Shown piece by piece: positions 36,190 to 51,486 of a DNA stretch of 64,000 bases (its first letter is position 1; each line of letters begins with the position of its first letter). The DNA is from Monosporascus cannonballus (Eukaryota; Ascomycota; Sordariomycetes; Xylariales): assembly GCA_004154925.1 (NCBI GenBank), contig QJNS01000177.1, forward strand, positions 1-64,000, read 5' to 3'. A program made the position numbers and the translations under genes. Under the pieces are notes generated by a model. It was given only the letters and a program-made list of their open reading frames with translations. It ran no database searches and was not told the origin of the DNA.

Positions 36190-36352
36190 TGTCAGCTAGC
36201 AGAGGGTGCTTTAGCACCCTATATACAGAAGATTCCCTCTGATCGAAACATATATATTCCGGAACTAGATCATCTTAAAGTGCAATGCACGTTTTAAAGC
36301 ATCTGCAACTAATTATTAATACATATACAACTAATATCCCTTATATCTGATA
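36190..36352 (+). repeat. 5' LTR of copia-type element 1
   Basis: 163 bp, begins TGTCAGCTAGC and ends CTGATA (CTGACA in the partner LTR). Includes a short inverted stretch GGGTGCTTTAGCACCC at 36205-36220. Confidence 0.9.
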
Positions 36353-39300
36353 ATTAAACATTTTATTCGTTTAATTTAAGGCATATATTAATTAATTAGT
36401 TGTTATTAAAACGATATAAAATATATATTAATTATAATTATCGAAATATATTAATAATAATAATAACAACCGTACCGTTAACATCTTCTGTTATTTATAA
36501 AAGACCTGAGAACTGGAATCGTTTTAAAGGCGAATTTTAATTTAAAATATACGGGTTCGATATTTGAAATTATATCAATCTTAATTAGAATTTTTAGTAA
36601 CCTGTTAAATTTATAAAATCTAATATAGTTTTTTACCCATAAAAACGAATCCGTTATATAATACGAATTAATACTTAAAAAGGTTTTTCGTTTACATTTA
36701 TATTTTCCGAAAAGGTTACCTAAAAAGTCAATTATACCAATTACCTAACGAATACCCTTAAAATAATGACAGAAAATAAATAAACTTATAATCAGGGCTT
36801 TATAGCGTATAGTTACAAAAATTTAAAATACGACATTTTTCGTAAGAATATTAACGATTTTACGAAATAGGTCCTAAAATCGATATTTCCAGTAACTAAA
36901 AAAAACCAGTTTTTTTCAGAAAGGAACTTACGAAAATAATACGCTAATCTGGGCGAATCCGGTAAGGTGTACGATAATAAACTCCTAATTAATATTTAAC
37001 GAAAATATTGCAAATAATTAAAATAAACTTTAAAATTAACAAAAACTTTAAACGAATAAATCGTAAAATAACAAAATATTATAGCCTAAGGATAACGATA
37101 TAATATTCTGGAAACGAAAATAACGATAATATAGGTTAACGACTTATGTATAATATTGGCCCTTATTATCGGGATTTAGATAATTATTTTCCAGATATTA
37201 AAAAACGCCGAAATTAATAATAATACGATTAGTTATTAGGAAATAATAATAACTTTATTAAATTATTAGATTATAACGAATTTATAATAATCGTTAAAGG
37301 ATATTAAGATAATATTTTTGACGTTTTACGGAATACTTATAAATTCATTTAATTAAGACGATCTTAATTAGCAAAATCCCAAAAATAATAACGTTTAAAC
37401 GTAAGAAAAAATTTTAAGCCGTAAGCCGAAATGAAATAACCGTAAAAATTCTTATACGGACCGAAACGGTAATAAGCGAAAACGTCAAAAATTAAATATA
37501 TAAGGTACCTATTATAAAAGGTACTTAATTAATTACTATATATTATTTAATTATTATTATGCGTTTTTTAGGAAAACCTAAAAAAACTTCCGTTTTAACA
37601 ATAAAATAATAACATATGTCTAAAGACGAATTTCCGCCGATTAATCTTTAAAGGAAAAAATCGACCGCTTATCTAAAACTATGGAAAGATTTATTGTATA
37701 AAAAACCGATTAATTAAAAAAAGTCCGACAAATATTAATATATTTTTTAATTATTACTTAACATAATGTTATAAGTATTTTATTTTATTTTTTAAAGAAT
37801 ATAATTATTTTACATTTAAGGTTTATAATATATATTTGTAATTTAAATAATTAATTTCTAAATTTTAAATTTATTATATAAAGTAATGGGATATACGTAA
37901 GTAATAATTTCGTCTCGATTAAAAGGTACGGAAAAATTAATATAATTTTTTAAAGCTTTAAAGGTATAAAAACGTTACGTTTATACAATATAACTTATTG
38001 CGAAAATTTCGTATATAATCTAATATTTTTTCGGCAGTTTTAAAAAAGAATTATTAATAAAATAACTGAAAAATTAACACATTTATTGAAAATAAATATA
38101 ATTAATTGATTATTATATTAATAAATAAGTTTTATTAATTCGTTATCGAAAATATTGATATAATAATTACTTATATAATTTTAATGATTTATAAACGACA
38201 TATTAATTCGTAAATAACGAAATTATTATCATTCGATAACGGCATTATGTAATACCTAAAATTAAAATATTTAGGACCCGAAATAATCGCTTAGATATAA
38301 TATTATATAAAAGATATCCGCTTAAAACGTTTTATAATAATTAAATACCAAATATATAATAAGGCGAAAATTAAAAAGCTAATATGCTATAAATTCAAAA
38401 AGAAAATCATTTAATTAAGATAAAAAATTGCTATTAATTTTATAAATTTTGAAAAGAAAATTTGAAAAATATAAATATTTTATATTTATTGCCGATAAAT
38501 ATTTAGATTTTATTTAGGATATTTACTTTAAAAACCGAAAACAGGATATATTAATTCTGATATTTTAATATTTTTTTTTAAAAAGTTTTGAAAATTAAAA
38601 TAAAGTTTTTTATAGGTAATCAAATATAATAACAAATTCCTAAAAAATTACTAATTTCGAAATATGCTTTAATCGCTTTTTTTAAAATTAAACTTAAATT
38701 TTTAATATTATATATTTAAATTCAGAACTGAGGTATAAAACATTTAAAGAATAAAATTAAGGAAAAAACGATTACGATACGAAATAACCTTAATTTATTT
38801 TCGTTTTTAATCATATATATTTTTAAAACGGTAATATAATTATATAACCGTATCTCAAAATACGTCCTTTTTTAGCAAAGTTTATATAAGGTATATTATA
38901 TTTATTTAACGAATAATTATCATATTGTAATACTTAAATGAAAGTATTAATAAGCTTATTTACGAATATACGGTTATATAGCTTACGATATAATAATTAT
39001 TGCCCTAAAAAAATAAAAACTTTAAAAACTAAATCCTAAACCGTAAATCGATTATTTCGTTAACTATTAATTTATAAATATTTACGAAATTTAGAACCTA
39101 TTATTTAATAAGATTATTGCTATTCGAAATATATAATTTAATAAAAAAGATATTTTTAAGTAATATCAAAAACTTAAAAAATAACCTTTTGCAAATTATA
39201 AAACAAAATTATAGAAATTATTCCAATAAATAAAAATACTTAATTAAAATAATAATTATTTAATTTATGCACAAAAAAATAATCATTTAAGAAAAGTAAT

Positions 39301-41544
39301 TTAATTCTTGGCTAAATAAAAAAAATAACTTTAAAAAGATATTAATATAAAATACGTACAGAATAAGGAAACATAAATTTATTCGGAAAAACTTAATTAT
39401 TCTTATATAACCGTTATATTCGAATTATTTCCTTTTTTAGATTATTACTGTTATTAACGTTTGTTTTAATAATTATTACGATTATTATGCCGATAAAAGA
39501 AATAAAAATAGCCTTAAACTTTACATATATTATTTAACTTAAAATGCCGGTAAAAAACGAAAGTACCTTACGGGTTATGAACGTAAGCTCCCCATATATT
39601 CCGTACTAAGAAAATATTAGTCGAAACGAATATAAGGTATAGGAAACCGTATTTAATATAAAACGCTTAGCTTTTTCTGTAAATACGTATAATAATCGGT
39701 CGGTAAATTACAGAAATTTAAAAAAATATTAATTACTCGAAATACGTATTATCCTAATCGGAAAAATAATAATACTTTAATATATAAAAAGGTACTTGGG
39801 TTATAAAACGAAATATATAAACGTAATTTACCGTTACCGCCGCGAAACCATAAGAAACTAAATATATATCCGTTAAAAAATATTTTATAAAATCGAAAAC
39901 CGTTATTTACAAGATTATAAGAAAATACGATTTTAAAAGGCCGTTAATTAGTTTTTTATTAAAAAGAAATAAGTTTTAATATATATATAAATATATATTT
40001 ATAAATTTAATAAACATAATTAATTTTAAAAATGGAAAATCCGGTTTATTGTACAAAATAATTTATAATTTAAAACCGCTTATAGCAATATATATATAAT
40101 TATTTTTGCTGGAAAATCGTTTCAAACTTTAATCGTTATTACGGTTAAATTCGATTTAAAACTTAAGCAGCATAACGTTATAAACGCCTTTATAAATGTT
40201 AATTTGTTTTACGAAAAATATATAAAAATGCCTTTAGGATATCTATAATATAACAAAATTCTTCTAATTAAGAAGGTGTTATATAAATTAAGGGAATTAC
40301 CATTATTATAATAATAGAATTTTATTACAATATTTAAAAACTTAAAACTTACCCCCGTTTTTTACGAACCTTATTATTTTATTCATTAAAGAATATTTAT
40401 TTTTTTATAAATAATATTATTATAATATATTACAAATTAAAATAAAATTTCGTTAATTAATAAATTTAATAAATATAAAAACAATATATCTAAATAATGA
40501 ATAAAAACTTATAATTATTTTTCGGTATTAAAATAACTAAAAATAAATATAATAAAAACTTTTAATTATTTTAATCCGATTTTATAAATAAATTAATTAA
40601 TATAATGTTTAAAAAAGGTTTAAATAATTTCCCAAAAATACTTATAATTAATATTATGTTATTGCAAAATGTTAATTTAGCTTATTTAAGCTTTATTAAT
40701 AAATATTAGAAAGAAATCGGTTTTATTCTTTTCGAAATAATTCATAGGTAACCCGATATATTCTTTACGATATTCCGATTTATCCGATTTAACCTGAACT
40801 TTAACGACATATATTATAAATCTACCGACCGAATTAGGGTATATCTAATTAAAATTAAAACGTTCACGTTATAATTCGGGGATCAAAATTTATTAAATTT
40901 TTAAAGTAACGTTTTTTTCGCAAATAATATAAATAATAGAAAAAGTTCTTAAGTTTATATTATGAAGTTATTGGAAAAATAATAAAATAACGGACGAACA
41001 AATAAAATATATTAATTACTTTTATAATAAAATATAGTAATTACTTTTATAATAAAAATAAAGTTTTTTTTTCTGTAAATTATAAAAAAACCTTATTGAA
41101 TTTTCGATTAATTAAAAATTAAAAATTACTTTATATATAAAATTAACAAATATGTAATATATAATTAATAAATTATACGGCTTATTAATGCCGATGTTAC
41201 CTTATTAATAATAAAATTAAGATATATAAATATATATAATTATTAATTATAATAAGCTGCAAAAAGGATTTAATTAAAATAAATTATATGTTTACAAATA
41301 ATATGTTAATTAACGGTTTAACGAAAACATTATTATATAAACCTTTTAAATATTTTAAAAAATAATTAAAACTAATAGATATTACGGAAACCTTTGATTA
41401 ATAAAAAACGTTCTGCAAAAGATTTCAAAAAAGAATTAACTAATTATAAAGATTTAATTACCGAATAAAAAGTAAAATAAATAATTACGGTTTTAAAAGT
41501 TATAATAATTAATACCGTAAATGCTTTAAGGTATTAAAGGGATA

Positions 41545-41707
41545 TATTAGCTAACAGGGGGTACTTTAACATCTCATATACAGAAGATTCCTTCTGATCG
41601 AAACATATATGTTCCAGGATTAGATTATCTTAAAATGCAGTGCGCGTTCTAGAGCACCTGCAACTAGTTATCAATACATACACAACTGATATCCCTTATA
41701 TCTGACA
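41545..41707 (+). repeat. 3' LTR of copia-type element 1
   Basis: 163 bp, begins TATTAGCTAACAG (RIP form of TGTCAGCTAGCAG) and ends CTGACA. Followed by target duplication AATAT. Confidence 0.9.
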
Positions 41708-41712
41708 AATAT

Positions 41713-44425
41713 ATGCCAATTCGACGTACAGTATAAGATAAGCCAATATTATTAACTGGCTTTGTTCCTAAATCTGCTAAAAAAACGTTAGGTAAATTAA
41801 TAAAATTTTAGCCAAAAGTATTTTATGAGTAAGGTTTGGCGTTATAAACAAAAACCTAGTAATAAATATACAACCTGGATTATTTCATAATTATTTTATT
41901 ATTAATATTTTTTAATAAATATATTTTGCGAAATTCCAAAGTACCAGAAAAATACCCGCTTAATTTTCGGAAAAAAATTATTTTAACGTAATATTCGGGA
42001 AATACTTATAAATGCATGATTCCAATTTTTACGATTAAAGGCGTTTATTTTAGAAATATTACAAAGAGTTGCAAAAACCTCTGAATTTCTTTTATTTAAA
42101 GTAATAATTTTTGTATTATTTACAATAAGCGAATAACGTTTTAGGTAAAAGATATTGATATTATTCGGGAAATTTGTTTCGATTAAAATATAATTATTTT
42201 AAGGCCGGTTATTACGGTTATAAAAAATTCCAAAAAGAATATATTTTATAAATTATTTGAATCAAGTTTTTTATTTATTTTAAATATTTATTTTAAAAAA
42301 GCGAAAAAATAAGTAATATTATTTAATTAAGTAAATCCCATTTTAAATTATTTAGGTACAAAATTCCTTATCGATAAACCTTTAAGTTCCGTATACCCCA
42401 TATAAACTTTTACTGAATTAAAATTTTGCAGTTATTAAAAATTTTCGATTTTATTTTTTTATTTAATTACTTAATTCTTTTTATTTTCAGCTTAATTAAA
42501 TCGTATTATCTTACCTTATTATAATACGTTATTTTTAATTATTATTACCTAATTTTTTAAATAATCCTGAAATAATCGTATTTAGGATTTTTGGCTTTTA
42601 ATTCCGTAATACCGTTTTTCCTTAAACATTAGAAATCCGACAAATTATTATTTCAAAATCCGTAAATTTAAAGAATTCGGACGCGAAAAACCAATATTTC
42701 GGCAAAATAAAATAATATTAGAAAAGTTCGTTATAATTTAAGGTAATAAATTAGGTCCAAATTAAATAATTAAAAATGTTTAAATGTATTTGTAACTTTC
42801 ATAAAACAAACGAAACAAAATATAATTATTAAGTAAAAGATTAATGCCTATTAATAACTATTATTTTATAATTATTTTAATATTTCATTAATTATTAATA
42901 AATGGGCAAAATAACGATATTTTAATTAAGTTATAAAGAGATACATTAAGGCTAAAAATATATTTATAATACTAAAAAATAATAATAAAATATATATTAA
43001 TATTGATAATAAAATACCCGAAATATTTTATTATGGCCATAATACCGCTAATAATATTTATTATAAATTTGCCGTTAATTAGTTAAATAATTCAATATTT
43101 TAATTACCGGAAAATTCTGTTATATCTTAGATTTAAAACTTTTGTATAATTATCCAATAAGAAATATTTTGCTTTAATTAATTTTTAATTATTTTATTGT
43201 TATTTTCAACGTTTAGTACCGGCTAAAGGCGAAAATAATTTATTAAATATTGGCATTAAAAATAATAAAGAATTTATATATATATATTACGTTAAAATTG
43301 CCGAATTGATTATTAATAAAATTATAAATCTTTTAATATAATTTCGTTATATATTTTATTTACTTTTAATAAATAACATCCTTATTAATCGAAATAGTTT
43401 TAACGTTAATATTAAGGCTGAAATTATTAAGGAAATTATTTTTGCATTTTATTCCGTAAGTCTCGATTATTTTTTAATTATTTTAATTTTTAAAATTTTT
43501 AATATAAGTTTAAACCTTTTAATAGTTAGTATTTAAAATAGTACAATATTATAAACGATATATATCTCAAATTATATTAATATAAAAATAATTCCCGAAT
43601 ACTTTTAGAAATTATAAATTTTTATTTGCAAAAATATTTCGGCTTTGGGCATAGTTTTCGACAGTTATCTATAATATCTTTTACTTAGAAAAAAAGCTTT
43701 TCATTATATTATTTAACCCGTTATAAATTTTACGGTATTTCTATTTAGAAAAAAAATATTTTCGTTTAATATTATAAAAAAAATAAACTTTATAAAAAGT
43801 TATTACGGTTTTTTATTTAGGCAAATTCGAAACCGAAAAAAAGGCCTATTCATTTGGCTACGTTAAAGCTTAACGTTATAAACAGATATATTAAATAATT
43901 ATTGTATAATAATTTTAAAATAATTTAATTATATTTTAAAATACATATAAACGGATATCCGTTGTATTTAAAACTATACGATATTTTATTACTAAAAGTT
44001 ACCGGCTTTATAATCTGGCGTAGTAAGCGCAAAAAAAACCATTTTATACGTTATTTCGATACGAAATCCTGCGGTTTTATTCTTAAGGTTCGCTTTTGGC
44101 GTTCGAACCCTTTTTTCATTATAGGCATATTACGGGAAATTATGATATAAGGTTTTAATTATATTAAAGGACTTAAGTAAAAATAATTTCAAATATATAA
44201 AAATAATAAAAATTAACAGGATCTTAAAATTAACGCATTAATTAAAAACGTAAAAAACGTTTTGAAAAGTTTATTAAATAAAGTTTATAAAAAAGGTTTG
44301 ACGTTATTAATGATGCTTATATCAAAGTTATTTCTGCTGTATTCGATAACGCGAATCTTAGGTTTTGTATAAATGGAGGTTTTCCGCAAAAAAAACCAGA
44401 AATAATTTAAATTGAAAATATTTAT
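41713..44425. mobile_element. RIP-degraded interior of the outer element (middle part)
   Basis: About 2.7 kb of AT-rich sequence between copia-type elements 1 and 2. A 62-codon open stretch at 43962-44150 survives but has no recognisable domain and is most likely chance. Confidence 0.5.
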
Positions 44426-44559
44426 TAACAGATATAAGGGATATCAGTTATATGTGTATTGATAACTAGTTGCAGGTGCTCTAGAACGCGCACTGCACTT
44501 TAAGGTAATCTAGTCTCGGAACATATATGTTCCGATTAAAGGGAATTTTCCGTATATAG
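44426..44559 (-). repeat. Copia-2 LTR, first piece
   Basis: 134 bp, starting TAACAGATATAAGGG (altered TGTCAGATATAAGGG); ends at the gypsy insertion site with target duplication TATAG (44555-44559). Confidence 0.9.
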
Positions 44560-44747
44560 TGTGATAGGACTATATGGAGCCCTATTATGGAGCAGCGGAC
44601 AAACGCCGGTACCAAGCAGCACTAACGCAGCGCCTTATATGCGAATATACATAACTGTATTTTTATTTTCTTTTTCTTTTTTCTTTAGCTAGAAAATAAA
44701 TTCTTATTGGTAATTAATTACAAACCGTTCAGATAAAGCCTTTTACA
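44560..44747 (+). repeat. 5' LTR of gypsy-1
   Basis: 188 bp, TGTGATAGGACTATATGG to CTTTTACA. Contains a long T/C tract around 44655-44690. Confidence 0.9.
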
Positions 44748-46628
44748 TATTTTTTAGCTTATTATTTAGCGGAACAAAAGACGTTCGGGATTAGATGTTA
44801 GGATTTTCGAACGTTTCTTATAGAGCCCAGCAAAGGGCCCTTATTAACCCAGAGTTATAAAGGGTATTTAGCGTTATGACGGAAACCTTAATAAACTTAA
44901 TAACGGTTATGGAATAACGAAAAAGTTATTAGTTCGAGGAAAATAAAAACAAAAGGCAGCCTAGTTTCGTAAGCATATAAAAGCGTAATATAAGGCAAAT
45001 AAGGAACTAATATAACCGTCCAAATAGTTTAAAAATGGCGTAATTATTTAATAAAAATTTATTATTTAGTTGTAAATTCGGAACGTACTAACCCTTACGA
45101 GTACCGATTTCTTTTCGTCTTAATAACGATTGGAAACGTAATTAGGCCATTTTGCAAAAACGGTTTGAATGACCGAATTAATAGCAGGAACCAAACGGAA
45201 GCCGTTATTTTGGCCGGAAAAGTTCGACGGGATTAAAAAAAAGTTCCCCGGTAATATATATCCATAATTTATAAATTCGAGATCAACATTATTTTTGTAA
45301 AAGGAGTTCGTAAGCAGTTTTACGTTATATACGAAAGATTCGAAATTAATATATAACGTACGGTTATTATTTATTATATTACCAAAAGTTTAAATAGTAT
45401 TTATAACCTTATCCTTTTTTTTAGGTATTGTACGAATAATATAATAATTGGCATAAAGAAAAAAGTAGCCGAACGTTTTCGGAATTTAAAGTAAGCTGAT
45501 AACGCAAAATTTTCGTTACTTTATTTTTTATTCGAAAAAACGTTAATAAATATGGGAAAATTTATTTGGGTAACCAAAGCAAAATCTACGGGTTTTAAAA
45601 AAATTAAATAAGAAATTTATTTAAGTTTTAATTTTAATGCATTTTTTAGAAATTTATAATATATGGATAAATAAAGTAATAAAAATTGCCGAACGCCTTA
45701 AAGAAATAATACGGCAAAAAAACGGATAACTTTTTAATAACTTAATCGAGCGGTAATAATCAAACGAAAAATAACTTAAATAGCAATATAAGTATAATAA
45801 ATGTTTCGGTAATAAAACGGCAAAAGTAAGGATTTTAAACCTTATTTTTAACGCTAAAGTAATACGTGCGATAAGTAATTTAAAAAAAATAAAACGTCCG
45901 TAAAGCAAAAAGCCTTTATTTGCGTTATAAGTGTTTTAATCATAAGGCGAACCGTTGCCCGTTTTTAATAATAAAAAAACCCTAAAAAAGGTTAGTTCGT
46001 TAAAAGCGCATAAAAATGAAAAGTCGGAATTTAAAAGCGAAAAAGAAAAAATTAACTTTTAAATATCGGCATATTTGGGAACGAAAAGTAATCTAGGCCG
46101 AGGTAAAAATGGCAAAACAAAATATAAACGGCATTTTATTTATTATCGATATATACATTAATTAAAAAGAATTTATAAAACCTTTTGTTAATTAAGGATA
46201 TAAATATTTTACCGCAATAAACGAAACGTTCGTAAAATATTTACGGTTATTATATATTTTAATAAAATTATACCGATTAAAAAAACTTCGAAAAATGAAC
46301 CGATAATAATAAATAGAATTAAGGGAATAATATATATAAAATAAATATTAACCGCTTCAAAATTAGGATATTTATATATATTACGAATAATTTTAATTAT
46401 CCCTTAATTTTGAGAAAACTTTAAATAAAGCGTTATAATATCGTATACGTAATATAAAAGCATTTTTTAATAGTAAGCGTAATAAATCGTATAAAGGTTT
46501 ACGAAAAAAAAATATAAGGCCTAAAAAAATAACGTAAGAATAATTTGCCAGACGAAAAGAATTTTCATTATTATTTTCGAGGCGGAATTTGGGAAAAAAA
46601 AATTAAAAGGATTAAATAAAAAGTTTAA

Positions 46629-46997
46629 TTGTTTTCAGTTATTTTGGCCGATATTAATAAGGTATTAATGCTTAACAAAATGGAAATTAACGAAAAGCTT
46701 TCGTTGAAATTAAAAACGTTTCGGAAGCTGTTTAATAAAAAATTAGATAATACATTATTTTTATCCTGCCCTATAATGGATTATACGATTTTATTATGCA
46801 AAAACGAAATAAGGAAAAAAGTACCAATATTATGGGGGCCTTTATATGGTATAATTAAGGACGAGTTATTAGTTTTAAGGAAAACTTTAATAAAAATTTT
46901 AGATAAAGAGTATATTTATATAAATAATATGCTCGTAAGGGCTCTGGTTTTATTTATAAAAAAACCCAAAGGAAATCTATGTTTCTGTTATAATTAA
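46629..46997 (+). pseudogene. Reverse-transcriptase fragment of gypsy-1
   Basis: A 122-codon open stretch that is a surviving slice of the element's pol gene, not a host gene. WGPLYG, DELLVLRK, LIKILDKEYI and LFIKKPKGNLCF correspond to the start of Ty3/gypsy reverse transcriptase. The frame ends at a stop where the family has an aromatic-plus-Arg pair before ALN. Several charged residues are replaced in the direction expected from C-to-T/G-to-A change. Confidence 0.85.
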
Positions 46998-49900
46998 TGG
47001 GCGTTAAATATAATAACCACAAAAATTATTACCTTTTACCCTTTATTTCGGACTCTTTAAGATTATTTTTTTACGTTAAGTAATTTACGAAAATAAACGT
47101 CCGAAAAATATTCCATAAAATTAGGATTAAGAAAGGAAACGAATAAAAAACGGTATTTCGAATACGTTTCGGCTTATACGAATAATTAATAATATTATTC
47201 GATTTATATAGGGTTCTCGTAATTTTTCAGCAATACGTTAACGAGGTGCTAAAAAAGTACTTTACCATTTTTTACTTAGCGTATATGAATAATATTCTTA
47301 TTTTTCCGGATCGAAAAAGGATTATATGTAAAAAGTAAAAAAGGTTTTAAGCCGTTTGGGAAAAACGGATTTAAATCTGGATATTTTTAAGTAAGAATTC
47401 GCCGTAAAAACGATAAAATATTTTGGATTTATTATAAACGCCAGAAAAGGGATACGAATAAATCTTAAGATATTGCGCGTAATTAAAAAATAAAAAGTTT
47501 TTAAGATATTTAAGGAAATTCGAAATTTCTTAAAGTTCGCAAATTTTTATGGCGATTTTATAATTTATTATACGGATATATTAATACCGTTAATAACTTT
47601 AATTCCCAAAAAAACCTTATTCCGTTAAGGGAAAAAAAAGGAAATAATGTTCGAATATTTTAAAAACGCTTTTATAACGGAACCGATTTTCGCATAATAA
47701 GATTCCGAAAAATTTATAATATTAAAAGCAAATTATTTACGAGTAATATGCGGAAATTATTTATTTTAGGTTAATAAGTTAAAAATATTACGTCCGGTTA
47801 CTTATTATATTAAAAATGTTAAACCCCGTTAAAATTAATTACGAAATATATAATAAGGAATTTTTAACGGTAATAAGTTATTTGAAAACGTAAAATATGG
47901 AATTACGTAACGTAATAACCGCGTTTAAAATCATTACTAATTATAAAAATTTATAATATTTTATAATTATTAAAAAATTAAATCAATATTGAATAAAGTA
48001 ATTAAAAGAATTATTTCGTTTTAATTTTTATTTTGAATGTCGTACCAGCTGTTTAAATATTAGGGTTAACATATTTTCGTATAAAGAACAAAATATGTTT
48101 ATAAAAAGTGGCAATAACTGGAAAACCGTAAGAAAATTTTAATAAATAAAAAATAATTAATTACTTATATTATTTACGAAATACTGAAAATAAGTTAAAA
48201 ATATAATAATAATTAATAATATTAAAACTAAAAGTTACGGATTATTTCGAAAAACGTAAATATTTTAATAATATGAAAACTTTTAAAGATTTTAGAACGA
48301 AACGTTAAAATTTAATAAATATTATGACCGTATTATTAAGGTTATTATAAAAGAAAAATATACTTTTTTTACGGAATTAAAATTATTAATATTAATTACG
48401 GAATATATTTTGGACGTTAAAGACTTTCCTTAATTTCGGAAATACCTTTAAATCCTAAATTAAAAGCCGTTTAAAACGGCCTTAATACAAAATATTTACG
48501 ATTTTTATATAATAAGTTATCTAAATAAAGAGGTTACGATAATGGTATTTTCGAAAAACCTTTTCCGGCCAGGTATATATCGTATAATAAGGCAGTTTCG
48601 CAGGAATTACGACATATATAATTATAAGAACATATAAAAAAATAAAAAAAAGTTTATTAAAATTATTTCTGGTTCTCGAACAATTTTATAGCAAATTATT
48701 AATTATTTTTATTACCGATTTATTAACTGCTTTTAAATACGATTTATATTTTGTAATAATTATAATAAATAAATTATTTAAAATAATAATATTAAAAATA
48801 ATACGTACGATAAACATAAAATTATATGCGAAAATATTTAGAAAAACATATTAAAGATTTTATATTTTCTTGCAAGCTATTATAAGTAATGAAGAAATTA
48901 AATAAATAAGGAAATTCTGGATTAAATTTTACAACTTAATAAAAATAAAATAACGTTTTTTTACCGTATACCATTTAAAAACCGAAAATATTACGGAAAA
49001 GGCTAATTAAAAAATATTAATATATTTGCGAATTCTCGTAACGTACTTACAATGAAAATAAAAAAAAATTTCAGAAGCGATATTCGTAATTAATAACTGA
49101 AATACGATTTCGGTAAAATTAAATCTTTTTTTTATTTTACAGATATTACGTTAATCTAATTTCTTAAGTAAAAAATAATTCGGTAATTAAAAAAGATTTC
49201 CGCATAAAAGCAGAAAATTTCGTTAAAAATTGCGAAAAAGTACGGAATTCGTTTAAGCCGTAATGGCGGCGGATTAGTAAACCTAGGAGGAAATAACGAA
49301 TAAACGTTATTTTTTCACCGAAAAATACGAAATTAACGATAAAATCCAATTATTCCTAAAAAACATCGTTATTTTCTAGCCGTCGAGAAAATGGAAATAA
49401 TTTTAATTTATATATTAGGTCATTAAAATAATTAATTTCTCTGTTATTTAATTAAATATATTTAACAAGATTTATAATTCTTTTTACGTTAATTTATTAA
49501 AGTGTATAAATAGTAACCTTTTACCGTACTAAATTAACGCAAATATATAACCTTTTTTTATTATTTTTAAAAGAAATAACGAATTAAAATTTAAAATCGA
49601 AAATATTTTTTATATCTGGATTAAAAAAAATAAAAAAAGCTTTATACGTTAAGCCTAGGCATAATAATTAGGTTACGTAAAACCGATTTAAAAATTATTC
49701 GAAAAATTTGTAAATACGGCGGTTTTATAACGGTTCGAAAAGAAAAACATAGTAATATAATTATTAATAACGGACCCCAAATTTAACGTATTATTTGAAA
49801 ACGAACTGGTAAAAATCTAGCTTAAAAGCATTAACCGGATAACACGTAAACGGTATAAAAGATTTGGAGAAACCGTTTAAAAATAACTTTAAATAATTCG

Positions 49901-51294
49901 CAAATAAACATTAAAATAACATTTCCGTTATTTACGAATAAAGCATATTAAGAAAATATTGAAAATTATAAAAATACTATGCCGGTTATAAAACTATTTA
50001 ATTATCTTTAAAAGTTTATATATTTAACGATTTACTTTATAAATTTATAACGTTAATATTACGTAAAAATTATATATTTAAAGTACGTAATTATTCGACT
50101 ATATTTATATTAAATTTTAATAAAATTACATTTTTTTAACAGTTTAAATTATAATTATGAAATTTTCGAAAACGTTAATAATATAATTATTAATAATTGT
50201 TAATTTAATTTGTAACGTAAATTAACAAATTCTGCGAAAACAGCGCGAAAATATTGTAAAAAAATTTATATAGCAAAATTTGTTATTTTTATACTTAATA
50301 TGTCTTTTATTACGTAAGGCAAAAGGATCGGCAAAACCGGCAGTTTAATTTACGTATAAATAACGTATAAGCTAGAAATTAAAGGCGTAAATTTACCTCG
50401 GAATAAACGACGTACGAAAATTTAAAATGCGAACGTAAAATTTCGATATCCGCTTTTTTTTAAATACGGATAACCGTTAAGCCAAAATTAACAACAAAGA
50501 AGTAATATAAGAAATACGTAAAAAAAGCGAACTTATTAAGGTTTTGGTAATTATAATTAAAAGTAATTTGGTAAAATGCGTTAATTATTTAACGAAATTC
50601 GAAAATATCCGCAAATTACGTAAATTTTACGTTAAAAAATATATTAGCAAAAATAAAAAAAGGCATTTATTTCGGCATATTTAAAATTATAAATAATATA
50701 AACTTAATAACGGACTGCTTTTTTACTCATAATAATAAATACTATAAAAATAATTAAGAAATAACGTATAAATAAATTATATATTTCGTTAATTTAAATA
50801 AAACGCGTCTAGGTTTTCGATAAAACGAATTATATAAGTAAAATAAGGTATATTGCAAATACGGGCGGGATATTTGTTTAGGGCGACATAAATGCGCAGC
50901 GTACGAAAAACTTTAATGGATTTCGATTTTTTAAAAAACCCCGAAAACGTAAAAATGTCCTTTTTGCGGGGTATTTTTGCGATATTATAACGTATTAATT
51001 AACTTTTAAGCCGTTACGAAATAACGTATAAAAACGTTATTATAGGTATTAATAAAAATTAACTTACCGAATTAGGTTATTATTATAGGAAAAAAAATTA
51101 AAATAAATAAAAACGTAAGCGTATTTTTATATATAGGCCTACTTAGCGCATAATTAGCTTATAATTAATTATTTATATTTGGTTTAATTCGGAAATTAAT
51201 AAATTTCCGAATTTTAGATTAATTAAAAGCTAAAAATTAACGCAATTATTAATTTTGCAATAAGCTAACCATTTTTAGGAAAAGTAAGAAGTAA

Positions 51295-51481
51295 TGTAAT
51301 AAGGCTATATAAAGCTTTATTATGGAGCACCGGATAAACGCCGATACTAAGCAGTATTAGCGCAGCGCCTTATATGCAAATATATATAATTGTATTTTCA
51401 TTTTCTCTTTTTTTTCTCTTTAGCTAGAAATAAACTCTTATTGGCAACTGATTGCAGACCGCTTAGATGAAGCCTTTTACA
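51295..51481 (+). repeat. 3' LTR of gypsy-1
   Basis: 187 bp partner of 44560-44747; begins TGTAATAAGGC and ends CTTTTACA; followed by TATAG. Confidence 0.9.
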
Positions 51482-51486
51482 TATAG

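Larger units (their letters stand above)
36190..41707 (+). mobile_element. Copia-type LTR retrotransposon 1, full length, RIP-inactivated
   Basis: 5,518 bp with two 163-bp LTRs (36190-36352 and 41545-41707) and a perfect 5-bp target duplication AATAT (36185-36189 and 41708-41712). The LTR starts TGTCAGCTAGCAG and ends TATCTGACA; RIP changed the ends to TA in one copy each. The interior is full of stops, but near 40403-40430 a hydrophobic FF-x-NNIIII stretch is what transitions would make of the F.YVDDI-type polymerase motif. It is preceded near 39930-40010 by remnants of the conserved copia reverse-transcriptase entry. This 3' placement of the polymerase suggests the Ty1/copia order; assignment is moderate. 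Confidence 0.85.
44560..51481 (+). mobile_element. Gypsy-type LTR retrotransposon 1, nested in the copia-2 LTR
   Basis: 6,922 bp with LTRs 44560-44747 (188 bp) and 51295-51481 (187 bp), both TGTRATARG..TTTTACA, and a perfect target duplication TATAG (44555-44559 and 51482-51486). A readable reverse-transcriptase piece at about 46629-46997 contains WGPLYG, DELLVLRK and VLFIKKPKG, the Ty3/gypsy RT entry region. Near 47270-47315 the sequence reads AYMNNILIF where family members have a YLDDI motif, the Asp codons being changed by G-to-A. A purine-rich tract (AGGAAAAGTAAGAAG) precedes the 3' LTR. Most other frames contain stops. It inserted after copia-2, so it is the younger of the two. Confidence 0.88.

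Noticed and set aside
43962..44150. 62-codon open frame in AT-rich DNA
   Set aside because: No domain, no start context and surrounded by RIP-degraded sequence; most likely chance.
45654..45908. 84-codon minus-strand open frame
   Set aside because: Antisense to the gag/zinc-knuckle region of gypsy-1; no family resemblance.
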